A program made the position numbers and the translations under genes. DNA of 64,000 nt, from positions 1-64,000 of the forward strand of contig NZ_FMTM01000005.1 of NCBI RefSeq assembly GCF_900099775.1, given 5' to 3'. The stretch comes from Rhizobium mongolense subsp. loessense (lineage in GTDB: Bacteria; Pseudomonadota; Alphaproteobacteria; Rhizobiales; Rhizobiaceae). The notes under the pieces are model-generated. The model did no database searches. It was not told where the DNA came from and saw only the letters and a list, made by a program, of their open reading frames with translations. Shown one piece after another: positions 62,691-64,000 of the stretch (its first letter is position 1; every line of letters begins with the position of its first letter).

Positions 62691-64000
62691 CTAACCAATT
62701 ATAATGTGGACGTCATGCAGACGTCCGTCTTCCACAAGCGGAACGGTTTCGTTCGCGACTGGTTCACCGTCCAGCGTGACGGAGTGCACGCCTCGGCCGA
62801 TGCCCTTCGCGTTGTCGAATTGGATGCGATAGGTCGCTGATCCATATTGGTATGCGATTTCATAGGCCGGCCAGCCCGCCGGAACGCACGGCTCGAACCG
62901 CAGAGACGGCCCTTGCTGGCGAAAGCCGAGGATCGCCTCGAGCGCGACGCGGTAGAACCAACTGGCCGATCCGGTGTACCAGGTCCATCCACCGCGCCCG
63001 GTGTGTGGGGGCGCGCCATAGATATCGGCGCTGACCGCATATGGTTCCACTTTGTAGCGTTCGACCTGATCTCTGGTTACGCTATGACAAATCGGATTGA
63101 TCAGGTTCCAAAGCTTTAAGGAGAGATCGCCGTCGCCCTGCAAAGCCGTTGCCCAGACAACCCAAGTTGCCGCATGCGTGTATTGGCCGCCATTTTCACG
63201 GATGCCGGGGACATAGCCCTTGATGTAGCCCGGCTGCAGCAAGCCATCGTCAAAAGGCGGGTCGAAGAGTTTGATCAGCCCGTCCTCTTGGCGTACCAGC
63301 CGATCGTAGACCTCACGCATCGCTTTTGAAGTTCGTCCAGCATCGGCTTCGCCCGAAATGACAGCCCAGGCCTGCGGGATGGCGTCGATCTGGCATTCGT
63401 CGTTCAGGGACGACCCGAGCGGCGTGCCATCGTCAAAATAGGCGCGGCGATACCAGCCACCGTCCCAGGCGTTGGCTTCAAGGGCTGTGCGCAGGGCTTC
63501 GGCCCGTTCGCGGCACCAGGCGGCACGGCTTTGATCTCCCCGTGACGCTGAAATCGTGGCAAATGATTTGAGGACCGTGAGAAAGAACCAGCCGTTCCAG
63601 ACGCTCTCTCCCCTGCCTTCCGCACCGACCTTGTTCATGCCGTCGTTCCAGTCGCCTGTTCCCATCAGGGGAAGACCGTGACTGCCCAAACGGTAACCAT
63701 GCTCCAGCGCACGGACGCAGTGCTCGTAGATGGTGCCGGACTGCTTGCTGGTCGCCGGCTGGTTGAAGTCTTCCTCCTGGTCGTCGTTCAGCAGCGGCGA
63801 CGTGATGTATGGCACCATCTCGTCAAGCAGCTGAACGTCGCCTGTCGTGGACACGTAGTGGTGAACGACAAGGGGCAGGAAATACAAGTCGTCGGTGATC
63901 CGGGTACGCACGCCGATGCCGGATGGAGGATGCCACCAATGCTGGACGTCCCCCTCCTCAAATTGGCGTGCTGCCGATCGCAGGATGTGGGAGCGGGTCT
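62691..64000 (-). CDS. NdvB-type cyclic beta-1,2-glucan synthase, GH94 C-terminus (partial)
   Basis: The reading frame is open to the window edge, so only the C-terminal 436 residues are seen. GH94 phosphorylase domain: [20 protein letters not shown] near the edge, [12 protein letters not shown], general-acid Asp in [29 protein letters not shown] and [14 protein letters not shown]. In NdvB this domain sets glucan chain length. A shorter GH94 phosphorylase cannot be excluded until the 5' part is read. Cotranscribed with the glucoamylase-like gene. Confidence 0.88.
   Translation of the reverse strand, partial: TRSHILRSAARQFEEGDVQHWWHPPSGIGVRTRITDDLYFLPLVVHHYVSTTGDVQLLDEMVPYITSPLLNDDQEEDFNQPATSKQSGTIYEHCVRALEHGYRLGSHGLPLMGTGDWNDGMNKVGAEGRGESVWNGWFFLTVLKSFATISASRGDQSRAAWCRERAEALRTALEANAWDGGWYRRAYFDDGTPLGSSLNDECQIDAIPQAWAVISGEADAGRTSKAMREVYDRLVRQEDGLIKLFDPPFDDGLLQPGYIKGYVPGIRENGGQYTHAATWVVWATALQGDGDLSLKLWNLINPICHSVTRDQVERYKVEPYAVSADIYGAPPHTGRGGWTWYTGSASWFYRVALEAILGFRQQGPSLRFEPCVPAGWPAYEIAYQYGSATYRIQFDNAKGIGRGVHSVTLDGEPVANETVPLVEDGRLHDVHIIIG

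Overview
The window reads as a chromosome or chromid segment of an alphaproteobacterium of the Rhizobiales, most likely Rhizobiaceae (Rhizobium, Agrobacterium, Ensifer or Shinella type). Pointers are an Atu4866-domain protein, an NdvB-type cyclic beta-1,2-glucan synthase C-terminus, an ACC deaminase with an Lrp regulator, an ECF sigma factor paired with a DUF1109/NrsF anti-sigma factor, a fused DppDF-type ATPase and the codon use. No species can be named from the sequence alone.

Layout. 0.2-0.3 kb: initiator tRNA-Met and its terminator. 0.5-6.8 kb: Tat-exported hydrolase, ECF sigma/anti-sigma pair, a chimeric hydrolase/SDR scar, Asp/Glu racemase, AraC and TetR regulators, SDR. 6.8-9.2 kb: exported DUF5666-like protein, membrane cytochrome b and Tat molybdopterin oxidoreductase behind a TetR gene; both units carry a CTAC-N6-GTAG site. 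9.6-36.9 kb: a dense accessory region of small redox enzymes (SDRs, aldo-keto reductases, NmrA and epimerase types), NTF2-like and metallo-beta-lactamase-fold proteins and an intradiol dioxygenase, interleaved with LysR, MarR, HxlR, TetR and AraC regulators that are mostly divergent from their probable targets. Several of these enzymes carry twin-arginine signals, including an SDR and an aldo-keto reductase.

37.2-43.2 kb: a patch bounded by short sequences resembling the tRNA-fMet 3' end. It holds a hipBA module with three palindromic operators, two PAP2-type proteins (one a tandem haloperoxidase-like duplication) and fragments of a cupredoxin, a ParD-like antitoxin and an unknown small protein. 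43.2-45.6 kb: exported beta-propeller protein and a divergent NodD-like LysR regulator. 45.6-46.1 kb: LysR and epimerase remnants.

46.1-57.4 kb: a coherent peptide/amide-use island: GntR regulator, a complete peptide ABC transporter (binding protein, two permeases, fused double ATPase), M20 peptidase and amidase in one operon, then gene debris, an Lrp regulator and a convergent ACC deaminase. 58.1-61.2 kb: glycine-zipper lipoprotein, EF-hand protein, a multicopper oxidase remnant, and a phosphotransacetylase-type gene with acetate kinase. 61.4-64.0 kb: glucoamylase-like protein and the GH94 C-terminus of an NdvB-type protein running off the window edge.

A recurring theme is decay: at least ten gene fragments are readable between the intact genes, which marks this as a region of repeated gain, deletion and recombination. 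I see no integrase, transposase, CRISPR array or phage genes. I did not find a clearly new system. The best leads are the set of Tat-exported redox enzymes, the TetR-controlled cytochrome b/molybdoenzyme operon, and the tRNA-end repeats around hipBA.
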